Part shown: positions 6,394 through 14,033 of the stretch, one piece after another
Numbering within the stretch: the first letter of the stretch is position 1
Layout of the letters: each line of letters starts with the position of its first letter
Origin: an uncultured Collinsella sp.
Lineage (GTDB): Bacteria; Actinomycetota; Coriobacteriia; Coriobacteriales; Coriobacteriaceae
Assembly: GCA_958439425.1 (NCBI GenBank)
Contig: CAUBVH010000019.1
Span: 1-30,495, forward strand
Direction: 5' to 3'
Length of the DNA: 30,495 nt
The notes under the pieces: generated by a model
What the model saw: the letters and a program-made list of their open reading frames with translations, nothing else
The model's database searches: none
Told to the model about the DNA's origin: nothing
Translations under genes and position numbers: made by a program

Positions 6394-8577
6394 GTGAAGG
6401 ATTCCGACCTCTCCACAACGGCTGCGCGCGACGCTGCCCGCATCGTCTGGTTTAAGCGCTACCCCGCCAAGCAGACGCTCATCGCATTTTTGCTCGCGCT
6501 GTTGGCGACCGCGGCGTTTTCCATCGATCCCGCCCCGGTGTCGAGCAACGCAGTCTTGGCGATTGACCCCAAAGCCTCGGGCATGCTGTACGTGTGCTAC
6601 GAGGTGCTCCTCTCGTTTGCCGGCCATACCGACGCGGTCATGCTGCTTGCACTTGCCTGCCTGCTCACCTTGCCGTTTCGCTACGTGTTCTTTGGCCGTG
6701 GCGACGCCTGGCGTCCATCGATCATTCTGCCGTCGCTGTTCTTCGCCATCTGCATGGTGTTCGGCCGCAGCTACGATCTCACCGACTCGGCCGAGATTGT
6801 CCTTGGCGACAAAGCCCGCATCATCTGCGCCTGGATTGGCGGCGCGGGCTGGATGCTTCTGGCGATCGTGGCCTTCTATCTGGCTTTTGAGTGCCTGGAT
6901 TGGCTGAGCTCTCGGCGCATTCCGTTTTCCGAAGCGCACTTTGGCCGCGTATGGCGTGTGGCTCACGCCGTGCTCTCGGTCCATCCCTTTGCCGGGCCCT
7001 TCCTGGTGCTTATGATCGCCTGGGCGCCCACGCTTATCGCCTCGCTGCCCGGCCTCTTTATGGGAGACACCGGCGCGCAGATCCGCCAGTGGTTCAACTA
7101 TCCCAATGGCACGAGCGACTACCTGCGCCTACTCAACCCCAACGTGCTGCTCAACGGGCATCATCCCGTAGTGCACACGGCCATTATCGGCTCGTGCGTT
7201 CAGCTGGGGCTTTCGCTGTTCAACAGCGCTAACGCGGGCCTCATCATCTATACCTGCGCTCAGTTTGTCATCACGGCTGCCTGCATGGCCTATTCCATCT
7301 CGTCGCTGCGCAAACTGGGCGTGAGCCTGCCGGTTCGCGGTGCGATCCTGCTGTTCTTTGCGTTTATGCCGATGTTCTCTAACTACGCGGCCCTGCTCAC
7401 CAAAGACGTGCTCTTTGCCGACGCGTTTTTGGTGCTGCTGGTACAGACCGTGAAGCTCGTGGCATGTGGCTTGCCCCGTCGTGATGCCAATGTCGAGCGA
7501 GCGGGCGAGAAAGCCCCCGTGCTCTTTGCGCGCCACGACTGGCTGCTGCTCGCTCTGGGCGCCATGGGTTCCACGTTTCTGCGCAACGGCGGCCTGGTGT
7601 TTCCCCTGGCGGCATGCGTAATCGCGGCGGCGTTTTGCGCATGGGACGCGCATGTGGCTCGTTGTGCAGCTAAGCAGACGGGCACCGCGGTCTCATGCGC
7701 CATCTCGCGCTTCCGCTGGGTTGGCGTCCTCGCGGTGCTCGCACTCTGCCTTGCCTCTAATATGTACTTCACCAAGGTCTTTATGCCGGCGCACGACATC
7801 ACGCCCGGCTCCAAGCGCGAAATTCTCTCGATTCCGTTCCAGCAGACGGCTCGTTTCGTTCAAAAGCACGATGGCCTCAACTCGGGTGTCAACCCCACGG
7901 TAAAGGAGGACGGCACTATCGCGGAGGCTCCTTGCGACGGCTTGGTGACCGACGAGGAGCGCGTCGTGATCGATCGCGTGCTCAAGTACGAGAATCTGGG
8001 CCGCCGCTACAACCCGGATAAGTCGGATGCCGTCAAAAATTGCTTTAACGAGTACGCCTCGCAGGAGGACATCAAGGCCTATTTTGAGGTATGGGCCCAG
8101 ATGTTCAAAAAGGATCCCGAGTGCTATATCTCGGCGCTCATCAATAACTATTACGGCTACTTTTATCCGAGTGCCCGCGATGCGTGGGTCTACAGCACGG
8201 CGCGCAGTGCCGAGATTATGGCGCGCCCCGATAATCTCAAGTACTTCGACTTCCATCCGGTCGATAGCAAGGTTGTGCGCTGGTGCGACCACCTGATTAA
8301 CCTGTATCGCGTGGCAGTACAACGCATCCCGTTTATTTCGCTCACCATGAGCTCGGCCACCTATGTGTGGATCATGATCGCCGTGGTGGTCTACCTGCTG
8401 CGTCGTCATTCATGGCGTGCGCTGGCGATCTGGGTGCCGCTGTTGGGCGTGCTCGCCGTGTGCCTGATTGGCCCGTGCAACGGCTCGACCTACATGCGCT
8501 ACCTGTATCCGGCCATCGCCTGCATGCCCTTCGCCATCGGCGCCACCGTCACCCGCAGCGACTTCCTCTGGTCCTAA
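6394..8577 (+). CDS. Large polytopic membrane protein, DUF6020/GT-C-like
   Basis: This 727-residue integral membrane protein has roughly a dozen hydrophobic segments, a lumenal-type loop with MGDTGAQIRQW (Asp about 225) following a short PGLF turn, NGHHPVVHT near 253-261, and a C-terminal soluble part followed by GSTYMRYLYP and a last membrane segment. The acidic residue after the first long segment and the RY-x-x-P near the end recall GT-C fold glycosyltransferases; I believe it belongs to the DUF6020 group, but from memory only. If so, it would move a sugar from a lipid carrier outside the membrane. The start is GTG 6394, eleven bases after AGAAAGG. The gene stands alone between two hairpin repeats. 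Substrate unknown. Confidence 0.75.
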   Translation: MKDSDLSTTAARDAARIVWFKRYPAKQTLIAFLLALLATAAFSIDPAPVSSNAVLAIDPKASGMLYVCYEVLLSFAGHTDAVMLLALACLLTLPFRYVFFGRGDAWRPSIILPSLFFAICMVFGRSYDLTDSAEIVLGDKARIICAWIGGAGWMLLAIVAFYLAFECLDWLSSRRIPFSEAHFGRVWRVAHAVLSVHPFAGPFLVLMIAWAPTLIASLPGLFMGDTGAQIRQWFNYPNGTSDYLRLLNPNVLLNGHHPVVHTAIIGSCVQLGLSLFNSANAGLIIYTCAQFVITAACMAYSISSLRKLGVSLPVRGAILLFFAFMPMFSNYAALLTKDVLFADAFLVLLVQTVKLVACGLPRRDANVERAGEKAPVLFARHDWLLLALGAMGSTFLRNGGLVFPLAACVIAAAFCAWDAHVARCAAKQTGTAVSCAISRFRWVGVLAVLALCLASNMYFTKVFMPAHDITPGSKREILSIPFQQTARFVQKHDGLNSGVNPTVKEDGTIAEAPCDGLVTDEERVVIDRVLKYENLGRRYNPDKSDAVKNCFNEYASQEDIKAYFEVWAQMFKKDPECYISALINNYYGYFYPSARDAWVYSTARSAEIMARPDNLKYFDFHPVDSKVVRWCDHLINLYRVAVQRIPFISLTMSSATYVWIMIAVVVYLLRRHSWRALAIWVPLLGVLAVCLIGPCNGSTYMRYLYPAIACMPFAIGATVTRSDFLWS

Positions 8578-8578
8578 C

Positions 8579-8611
8579 TTGGTGCATTGGGGTCAGGTTA
8601 CTTTGCATCAA
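8579..8611 (+). repeat. Short hairpin with GGGGTCAGG loop after the membrane protein gene
   Basis: TTGGTGC (8579-8585) pairs with GCATCAA (8605-8611), with one G-U pair, around a loop containing GGGGTCAGGTTAC. It begins two bases after the stop codon and has no T run. The loop resembles the GGGACAGG loops elsewhere in the window, so it may belong to the same broad family. The remaining spacer to 8742 is non-coding, with TATATT at 8688-8693 as a weak -10 candidate for the next gene. Confidence 0.4.
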
Positions 8612-8742
8612 AGGGTGGCATCATCACGACGCCTTCATTTTGGGGTTTATCTCGCAGGCCAGTAGGTATATCATAACGACGTTTGTTTATATTGCCCGAG
8701 CATCTGCGCTGGGCTTTAGGTCGAAACCGATAGGAGACACGT

Positions 8743-9549
8743 ATGTCCGGACACTCTAAGTGGGCCACAACCAAGCATCGTAAGGGCGCGCAGGACGCCA
8801 AGCGTTCCGCCCTCTTCTCCAAGCTCAGCCGCAACATCACCGTTGCTGCCCGTCTCGGCGGTGACCCGCTGCCCGAGAACAACGCCAGCCTCGCCGCTGC
8901 CGTTGCCAAGGCCAAGGCTCAGTCCATGCCTAAGGACAAGATCAAGTCCGCTATCGACAAGGCTTTTGGTTCGGGTGCCGACGCCGCCGTCTACGAGAAC
9001 ATCGTGTACGAGGGCTACGGTCCCGCCGGTGTCGCCGTCTACGTCGACTGCCTGACCGACAACCGCAACCGTACCGCCGCTGATGTCCGTTCCGCCTTCT
9101 CCCACGCTGGTGGCAACCTGGGCACCTCCGGCTCCGTCGCCTTCCAGTTTGAGCGCAAGGGCCAGATCGTCGTCGCCAAGGAGATCCTGGACGAGAACGC
9201 CAAGAAGGAGACCATGATCGCCAACGGTGCTGCCGGTGACGAGGATGAGTTCATGATGGCCATCGCCGAGGCCGGTGGCGAGGACTACGAGGATGCCGGC
9301 GAGGAGTGGATCGTCTGGACTGCTGCCAACGACGTCATGGCTGTCTCCAAGGCGCTCGAGGAGCAGGGCGTCCAGGTCAAGGGTTCCGAGACCACCATGG
9401 TCCCGACCACCCCGACCGAGGTCTCCGGCGCCGACGCCAAGAAGGTCCAGCGCCTCATCGACCGTCTTGAGGAGCTCGACGACGTCCAGGACGTCTACAG
9501 CACCATGGACATGACCGACGAGGTCATCGCTGCCCTCGAGGAGGAGTAG
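8743..9549 (+). CDS. YebC/PmpR family transcriptional or translational regulator
   Basis: This 268-residue cytosolic protein is a full-length member of the YebC family, recognised by the N-terminal MSGHSKWATTKHRKGAQDAKR, the segment AARLGGDPLPENNASLAAAV, and VYENIVYEGYGPAGVAVYVDC with TDNRNRT. Members have been described as DNA-binding regulators and, more recently, as ribosome-linked factors that help translation through proline runs. The ATG at 8743 follows AGGAGA by five bases. Codon use is strongly biased to C-ending codons and looks highly expressed. The usual ruvC/ruvA/ruvB neighbours are absent. Length is slightly above the usual ~240-250, with an acidic C-terminus. Confidence 0.93.
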   Translation: MSGHSKWATTKHRKGAQDAKRSALFSKLSRNITVAARLGGDPLPENNASLAAAVAKAKAQSMPKDKIKSAIDKAFGSGADAAVYENIVYEGYGPAGVAVYVDCLTDNRNRTAADVRSAFSHAGGNLGTSGSVAFQFERKGQIVVAKEILDENAKKETMIANGAAGDEDEFMMAIAEAGGEDYEDAGEEWIVWTAANDVMAVSKALEEQGVQVKGSETTMVPTTPTEVSGADAKKVQRLIDRLEELDDVQDVYSTMDMTDEVIAALEEE

Positions 9550-9619
9550 CGCTCGCACGGGTTAAGCCGTGCATATCTGGGCATAATGAAGCGAGCATGC
9601 AAGCCTCGTGGAATAGATG

Positions 9620-9661
9620 AGCCGGATCCGCGTGCGTAGAGCACCGGACCCGGCTCTTTTA
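9620..9661 (+). terminator. Rho-independent terminator of the yebC-type gene
   Basis: Bases 9620-9631 pair with 9646-9657 in a 12-bp GC-rich stem with one mismatch, followed by TTTT. It lies 70 bases after the stop codon. Confidence 0.8.
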
Positions 9662-9666
9662 TAATG
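9661..9666 (+). promoter_or_regulatory. Consensus -10 (TATAAT) overlapping the preceding terminator
   Basis: A perfect TATAAT starts at the last T of the upstream terminator, 50 bases before the GTG start of the amaP-like gene. The region where a -35 box would lie is inside the terminator stem, and no TTGACA-like hexamer is visible there. It is the best promoter candidate for the three-gene stress cluster. Confidence 0.45.
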
Positions 9667-9715
9667 ATGCGAACCGTTCTGCATTTCGAGAGCCGAGATT
9701 TGAAGGGAGCGCCGC

Positions 9716-10261
9716 GTGCGCGTACTCAAACGAGCCCTAGCGATCGTGTATCTTGCCGCCACCATCGTGGCGCTGGGTACGCTTGTCTGTCAGTTTTGGG
9801 GGCCGTATACGTATCGCTTTATGCTGCTGATGCGCGACCCCATGCCGCGCATCGTCGTGACGGCGTGCGCCGGCATCGTGGCGTTTGGCGTGCTGGTAAG
9901 CTTCTTCCGCCTGATGTTTGCCCGTCGCGAGCCGTCCTGTGTGCATCCGGCGGGGGAGCGCAATATCGAGGTTACCCTTGCGGCGCTTTCCTCGTGCGCC
10001 CGTGCTGCGGCCGAGCGCGACGACCGTGTGATGGTCGAGCATATCGAGGCACGCGTTCAGGGCTCCGACGAGTCGCACGTCCGTTTTAAGGTCGACGCCA
10101 TCGCGCTTGACGATAAGGACGTGGCATCTCTGGCTACCGCGATGCAGCAGCGTATCGAGGAGGCCTGCGATACCATGCTCGGCACGCCGGGTACGACCAC
10201 GCGCGTTCGTTTTTTGCCGTCCAAGACTACCGTCCAGACCGTGGAGGTTTCCGGTGAGTGA
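9716..10261 (+). CDS. amaP: Alkaline shock response membrane anchor protein (AmaP-like)
   Basis: This 181-residue protein has two N-terminal membrane segments (about residues 5-27 and 45-67) followed by a soluble domain of about 110 residues, the arrangement of AmaP, which anchors Asp23 at the membrane in Gram-positive bacteria. The sequence is divergent, so the call leans on topology and on the two following genes. The start is GTG 9716, six bases after GAAGGGAG. It overlaps the DUF2273 gene by eight bases, a sign of translational coupling. The role in envelope stress is inferred from the family. Confidence 0.75.
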   Translation: MRVLKRALAIVYLAATIVALGTLVCQFWGPYTYRFMLLMRDPMPRIVVTACAGIVAFGVLVSFFRLMFARREPSCVHPAGERNIEVTLAALSSCARAAAERDDRVMVEHIEARVQGSDESHVRFKVDAIALDDKDVASLATAMQQRIEEACDTMLGTPGTTTRVRFLPSKTTVQTVEVSGE

Positions 10262-10631
10262 TACCAATCAAGATAAGACCGCTCGTACGCCGCGCCTGAC
10301 GATTGACCAGAGCGCTACGCCGGCGAGCGAACCTGTTGATTCCAAAGCAGAGGCAACCGAGTTACAAGACGCGGCAGCCGCGGATTTTGACGAGGCTATG
10401 GGTCTCATCAAGGGTACGGGCGCTGCCATCTGGAGCTATGCTGTGCGTCATCCCAACACCACGCTCGGTGCCGTCGCTGGCTTTATCCTTGCCGTGTTGG
10501 TGCTCACGTTGGGCCTGTGGGATACGCTCGTCATTGCATTCTTCGTGCTGATCGGCGCTGTGATCGGTCAAATTCGCGACGGCGAGAACGGGATCGTCAA
10601 CTTCTTCGGCCGTCTGTTTAGCGGCCGCTAA
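10254..10631 (+). CDS. DUF2273 family small membrane protein
   Basis: This 125-residue protein has a hydrophilic N-terminus of about 65 residues and then two close membrane segments (about 70-88 and 91-107), ending in GENGIVNFFGRLF, typical of DUF2273 proteins found in asp23 operons. The start is GTG 10254: TGGAGG lies six bases before it, and it overlaps the amaP-like stop codon by eight bases. Longer in-frame starts inside the upstream gene would add a tail unlike the family. It probably joins AmaP and Asp23 in a membrane complex; its own function is unknown. Confidence 0.8.
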   Translation: MSDTNQDKTARTPRLTIDQSATPASEPVDSKAEATELQDAAAADFDEAMGLIKGTGAAIWSYAVRHPNTTLGAVAGFILAVLVLTLGLWDTLVIAFFVLIGAVIGQIRDGENGIVNFFGRLFSGR

Positions 10632-10675
10632 TATGTATTCGACTGTCGCATCCGCGGCAGGCATAAGGAGGAACC

Positions 10676-11197
10676 ATGGCTTTTAATACGAAGGTCGATG
10701 TAGCCGATACCGAGCTCGAGGAGAACGAGGCGGTCGTCGCCGAAGCTGAGGATGTAGAACTCGAAGGTCAGTCCCTCGCCGAGACAGAGGCCGAGCCCGA
10801 TGCGGATGAGGATGACGAGGAAACGGACGAGTCCGAGGACTCGCTGACTTATTCCAACGGCGTGATCGAGAAGATCGTTGCCATGGCCACCCGCGAGGTT
10901 CCGCACGTTCTGGGCATGAAGGGTAACCTCATGCACTTTGTGCAGGAGCAGTTTGGTGCCGAGAATCTGACCAAGGGCGTGACGGTCGAGGTCACCGATG
11001 ACAATCGCGTGGTCGTCAACATCTCTGTCATCATCGAGTACGGCGCCTATGCGCCCGCGATCTTCGACGATGTCAAGGCACGTGTCACCGAGCGTCTTGC
11101 CGCGATGACCGGCCTTGAGGTGGCGGGCGTCAACCTACGCATCGAGGATGTCATCATCCCCGAGGAGTACGAGCACCGCACCAGCCAGCACGAATAA
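10676..11197 (+). CDS. Asp23/Gls24 family envelope stress response protein
   Basis: This 173-residue soluble protein has a very acidic N-terminal extension (about residues 1-58, rich in Glu and Asp) and then an Asp23 domain beginning at LTYSNGVIEKIVAMATREVP and containing VTDDNRVVVNISVIIEYG. Asp23 proteins are abundant, gather at the membrane through AmaP, and support cell-envelope homeostasis. The ATG at 10676 follows AAGGAGG closely. The gene is last in a three-gene cluster, 44 bases after the DUF2273 gene. Its stop codon lies at the edge of a dispersed hairpin repeat. The acidic extension is longer than usual and may be a spacer or interaction arm. Confidence 0.92.
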   Translation: MAFNTKVDVADTELEENEAVVAEAEDVELEGQSLAETEAEPDADEDDEETDESEDSLTYSNGVIEKIVAMATREVPHVLGMKGNLMHFVQEQFGAENLTKGVTVEVTDDNRVVVNISVIIEYGAYAPAIFDDVKARVTERLAAMTGLEVAGVNLRIEDVIIPEEYEHRTSQHE

Positions 11198-11250
11198 CCT
11201 TCCAAAAAGGGACAGGTTTGTTTTGGCAGGTTTTATCTGCGAAAACGTTA
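11196..11250 (+). repeat. Dispersed 55-bp hairpin repeat, copy B
   Basis: About 51 of 55 bases match the reverse complement of 6318-6372. AACCTTCCAAAA (11196-11207) pairs with TTTTGGCAGGTT (11221-11232), one mismatch, around a loop with AGGGACAGG. It starts inside the asp23 stop codon and so could act as part of a terminator. Confidence 0.75.
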
Positions 11251-11290
11251 AACGGCCGACCGCGCAAGCAAAAGCGTGGCCGGCCGTTTC
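11250..11290 (+). terminator. Terminator-like hairpin after the asp23 cluster
   Basis: AAACGGCCG (11250-11258) pairs with CGGCCGTTT (11281-11289). After one mismatch the stem continues for six pairs to the loop AAGCAAAA. The T run is short (TTTCT). Confidence 0.6.
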
Positions 11291-11332
11291 TGTACGCTCC
11301 CGATGTAGTCATACCGCTCGTCTAACTAAGGG

Positions 11333-11360
11333 TTGCAATCCCCACGTTCCGCGTTATTCT
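11333..11360 (+). promoter_or_regulatory. Likely promoter of the YitT-family gene
   Basis: TTGCAA (11333-11338) and TATTCT (11355-11360) are separated by 16 bases and end 43 bases before the ATG at 11404. Spacing and match are reasonable for a housekeeping sigma factor. Confidence 0.5.
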
Positions 11361-11403
11361 AATGGGCGCATTGTTTCCAAATTGTTAACGAGGGGTTGCC
11401 GTA

Positions 11404-12426
11404 ATGGCCGACGAGCACGAAACAGAAAGCAAGGCATGGGCAATTGAGGCCGCTGCGGCAGAGGCGGCGTCGCGTGCTGCCGAGGAGGCGCATCGTCCTC
11501 CCGTGGTGCCGATGGAGCGCGTGGTTGATCGCACCGATATCGAGCGCGGCGAGCGTGCCGGCCAAAAGCGCAGCCAGGAGCCAGGCTTTCCGCGCTTTTT
11601 TGCCGAGCTCAATTTGGGCCTGATCCTCACGGCCTTTGCCATCGTCGCGTTTAAAACCCCTAATCACTTTGCTTTTGGCGGCACCTCGGGCGTGTCGGTC
11701 ATTCTGTCCACGCTGTTCCCGACCCTGCCTGTCGGCGTTTTTATGTGGATTATCAATGCGGTCCTGGTCGTTCTGGGCTTTATCTTTTTGGAGCGCAAGG
11801 CAATCCTGTGGAGCGTTTTCGCCTCGTTTGCGCTTTCGGCCTACGTCTCGCTGTTTGAGCTCTTCATTCCGACCGATGTCTCTCTGACGGGTGATATGTG
11901 GCTCGACCTGTGCTTTGCCGTGATTCTGCCGGCGCTCGGCAGCGCCATCGTCTTTGATATTGGTGCCTCGACGGGCGGCACGGACATCCTCGCCATGATT
12001 CTCAAACGCCGCACGACGCTTGAGATCGGCCGTGCGCTGCTGCTGGTCGATATCGGCATCGTGACCATCGCGGCCTTCTTGTACGGTCCGCGCGTCGGTC
12101 TGTACTGCGTGCTCGGCCTGTTTGCCAAGACGCTCGTGGTCGACAAGGCCATCGAGAGCATTCACCTGCGCAAAGTCTGCACGGTCATTTGTTCCGAGCC
12201 CCTTAAGGTCGAGGAGTTTATCGTCAAGCATCTCAACCGTACGGCGACTATCAGTCGCGGCTACGGTGCTTTCTCGGGCAAGTGCGTGACGGTGATCATG
12301 AGCGTGCTGAGTCGCCGCGAGGCCGTGCAGCTGCGTCGCTACGCTCGCGAGATCGATCCGGGTGCCTTTATCACGATCGTCGACAGCTCCGAGATCGTCG
12401 GCAAGGGTTTCCGCGGAACGAACTAA
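11404..12426 (+). CDS. YitT family membrane protein with C-terminal DUF2179 domain
   Basis: This 340-residue protein has a hydrophilic, Glu- and Ala-rich N-terminus of about 65 residues, five to six membrane segments (about 68-250) with AFGGTSGVSVILS and GASTGGTDILAMIL, both typical YitT motifs, and a C-terminal DUF2179 domain starting near VCTVICSEPLKVEEF. Family function is not settled; related proteins have been linked to small-molecule export or signalling. The ATG at 11404 follows GAGGGG. Genes on both sides run the same way, but a promoter is visible upstream, so it is probably expressed on its own. The long N-terminal extension is unusual. Confidence 0.88.
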   Translation: MADEHETESKAWAIEAAAAEAASRAAEEAHRPPVVPMERVVDRTDIERGERAGQKRSQEPGFPRFFAELNLGLILTAFAIVAFKTPNHFAFGGTSGVSVILSTLFPTLPVGVFMWIINAVLVVLGFIFLERKAILWSVFASFALSAYVSLFELFIPTDVSLTGDMWLDLCFAVILPALGSAIVFDIGASTGGTDILAMILKRRTTLEIGRALLLVDIGIVTIAAFLYGPRVGLYCVLGLFAKTLVVDKAIESIHLRKVCTVICSEPLKVEEFIVKHLNRTATISRGYGAFSGKCVTVIMSVLSRREAVQLRRYAREIDPGAFITIVDSSEIVGKGFRGTN

Positions 12427-12576
12427 CGCGGTCGAGCTCATCAAACAATCGAATAGCGCCCTGCGCATTGCAAATGCGTCATGTTGGAGTATTTGTCCCC
12501 ACATTGGGTGATAATGATGCCAAAGACATCGTTTGCGATCCAGATGATTCGCTCAAGATACGAAGGGATGATCTCG

Positions 12577-13893
12577 ATGTTCTGTTCGCAGTGTGGTGCC
12601 CCCATGGGCGATAACGACAAGTTCTGCGGCGCGTGTGGTGCCCCCAATGCCGGTGCCGCAGCCTCTGCCCCTCAGGGTCAGCCCCAGCAGTTTGTTCCGC
12701 AACCGCCCGTGGCGAATGCGTCCAAGGGCTGTGTGGCTCAGGCGTTTGAGGATATGACCAAGACTCCGGGCGTGCTGCAGCGCGTGTGCCAGATTGCCTT
12801 TTTACCGGCGCTGATTTGTGTTGTGTCGGTACTCGTGCTGTTTATTCCCGTTATTGGCGGCATTGCAGCTGCCATCGGCTTTTTGGCAGCTTGCATTGCG
12901 AGCGTGTGTGGTTCCGGCTTTGGTATTGAGTGGGGTCGAGATCTGTCGCTCAAGGTTGATGACGGTATGGATCGTCCACTCATGCGTTCCACGTCGTTTG
13001 GCCTCGGAGTCTTTTCGAGCGTTATCTCGGTCGTGCTCGAGGTTATTGCTGCCATTCCCGTTATCGGTGTAGTGCTTTCGCTGGTGGAGAGCGTGGTAAT
13101 TGGCGCCGCGGGCTCGTATTCGTATTACGGCTCTTATGCACTCGAGGCAGCGCTGTTCGGCTCGCTTGGCCTGCTTGTCCTGGCTATGATTGCCACGGCG
13201 GTCTTGGGGGTCTTCTTTAAGATGTTCGCCGACATTGCCGTGATGCACTTTGCGGTGACCGGTCGTGTCGAGAGCGCGTTTTCGCTCGATAAGGTCTGGG
13301 CGGCCTTTAAGCACAACAAGACCAAACTGTTCTGCGCTTCGTTCCTTCCCGAGTTTTTGACGGGCCTGGTCGCCAACGTTGTCACATGGATCCTGACGCT
13401 CGTCTTTGGCACCATTGCCTCTGTCGGTATGTATAGCTACTACTACCGTCCTTCGGCTATTGAGGCGCTTGTTACCGGCGGTGGCATCACGCTCGTATTG
13501 TTCTTGGTGCTGACGGCGTTTGTCACGGTATTCCTCACGGTCTTTGGCAAGATGCTCAAGCATCGTGCCGTTGGCTATTGGGTAGCGCGTTATGCAGCTG
13601 AATGGGCTGATGAGGATAAGGATGACGTCCTGACCTTTGTGCTGCCGTTTGAGAAGAAGTCTGCTCCGGCTGGTTTTAGCGCCGACGCAGCGCCCGTATC
13701 CGATTCCGCTGCGGCGCCCGAGTCCGAGCCCGCGCCCGAGTCCGAGCCCGCGCCCGAGCCCGAGCCCGCGCCTGAGCCCGAGCCTGCGCCTGAGCCCGAG
13801 CCCATGCCGGAACCGGAGCCCGAGCCCATGCCGGAACCGGAGCCCGAGCCCGAGCCTGCACCAAGCTCCGACGAGGACCCGCAGGACGAGTAG
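12577..13893 (+). CDS. Zinc-ribbon DUF4013-like membrane protein with Glu-Pro tail
   Basis: This 438-residue protein opens with a zinc ribbon (Cys3, Cys6, Cys17, Cys20; MFCSQCGAPM and FCGACG). A Gln/Pro-rich linker and a membrane region of six or so segments follow, consistent with DUF4013. It ends in a low-complexity tail of repeated Glu-Pro and Ala-Pro units (about residues 381-430) before an acidic end. ATG 12577 is chosen because GAAGGG lies nine bases upstream and the zinc ribbon begins at residue 2. Function is unknown; such proteins may sense or organise membrane stress, but this is a guess. A perfect hairpin terminator follows. Confidence 0.8.
   Translation: MFCSQCGAPMGDNDKFCGACGAPNAGAAASAPQGQPQQFVPQPPVANASKGCVAQAFEDMTKTPGVLQRVCQIAFLPALICVVSVLVLFIPVIGGIAAAIGFLAACIASVCGSGFGIEWGRDLSLKVDDGMDRPLMRSTSFGLGVFSSVISVVLEVIAAIPVIGVVLSLVESVVIGAAGSYSYYGSYALEAALFGSLGLLVLAMIATAVLGVFFKMFADIAVMHFAVTGRVESAFSLDKVWAAFKHNKTKLFCASFLPEFLTGLVANVVTWILTLVFGTIASVGMYSYYYRPSAIEALVTGGGITLVLFLVLTAFVTVFLTVFGKMLKHRAVGYWVARYAAEWADEDKDDVLTFVLPFEKKSAPAGFSADAAPVSDSAAAPESEPAPESEPAPEPEPAPEPEPAPEPEPMPEPEPEPMPEPEPEPEPAPSSDEDPQDE
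13717..13866 (+). repeat. In-frame Glu-Pro coding tandem repeat
   Basis: Units close to GAGCCCGAGCCCGCGCC recur many times and encode alternating Glu-Pro with Ala-Pro or Met-Pro spacers. The first units encode Ser-Glu-Pro-Ala-Pro-Glu. The near-identity of units suggests recent expansion or slippage. Confidence 0.85.
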
Positions 13894-13952
13894 CCCTGCC
13901 GCCTGCCATTTGGGGACGGGGTAGAAACGGTAGAAATAGCGCTTGACAAATG

Positions 13953-13990
13953 AGCGGGGGCGGACGTGTCGAAACGTCCGCCCCCGCTTT
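13953..13990 (+). terminator. Perfect 15-bp terminator hairpin between convergent genes
   Basis: Bases 13953-13967 pair perfectly with 13974-13988 around GTCGAA, followed by TTT. It lies between the convergent DUF4013-like and M20 genes, 44 bases from the M20 stop codon. The T run favours the plus strand; it might also stop minus-strand transcripts. Confidence 0.75.
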
Positions 13991-14033
13991 GATATCGCGA
14001 TGTGGCTATGACTGCGAGATGGCCGCGAATCGA

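Noticed and set aside
11359..12504. 381-residue open frame antisense to the YitT-family gene
   Set aside because: Low-complexity Arg/His/Asp-rich shadow with no ribosome binding site.
13717..13866. Tandem repeats as a CRISPR array
   Set aside because: Units are short, contiguous and in frame, with no spacers and no cas genes; they encode the Glu-Pro tail.
13943..13948. TTGACA before the terminator at 13953
   Set aside because: It is followed by the terminator hairpin and a convergent gene, so there is nothing for it to transcribe.
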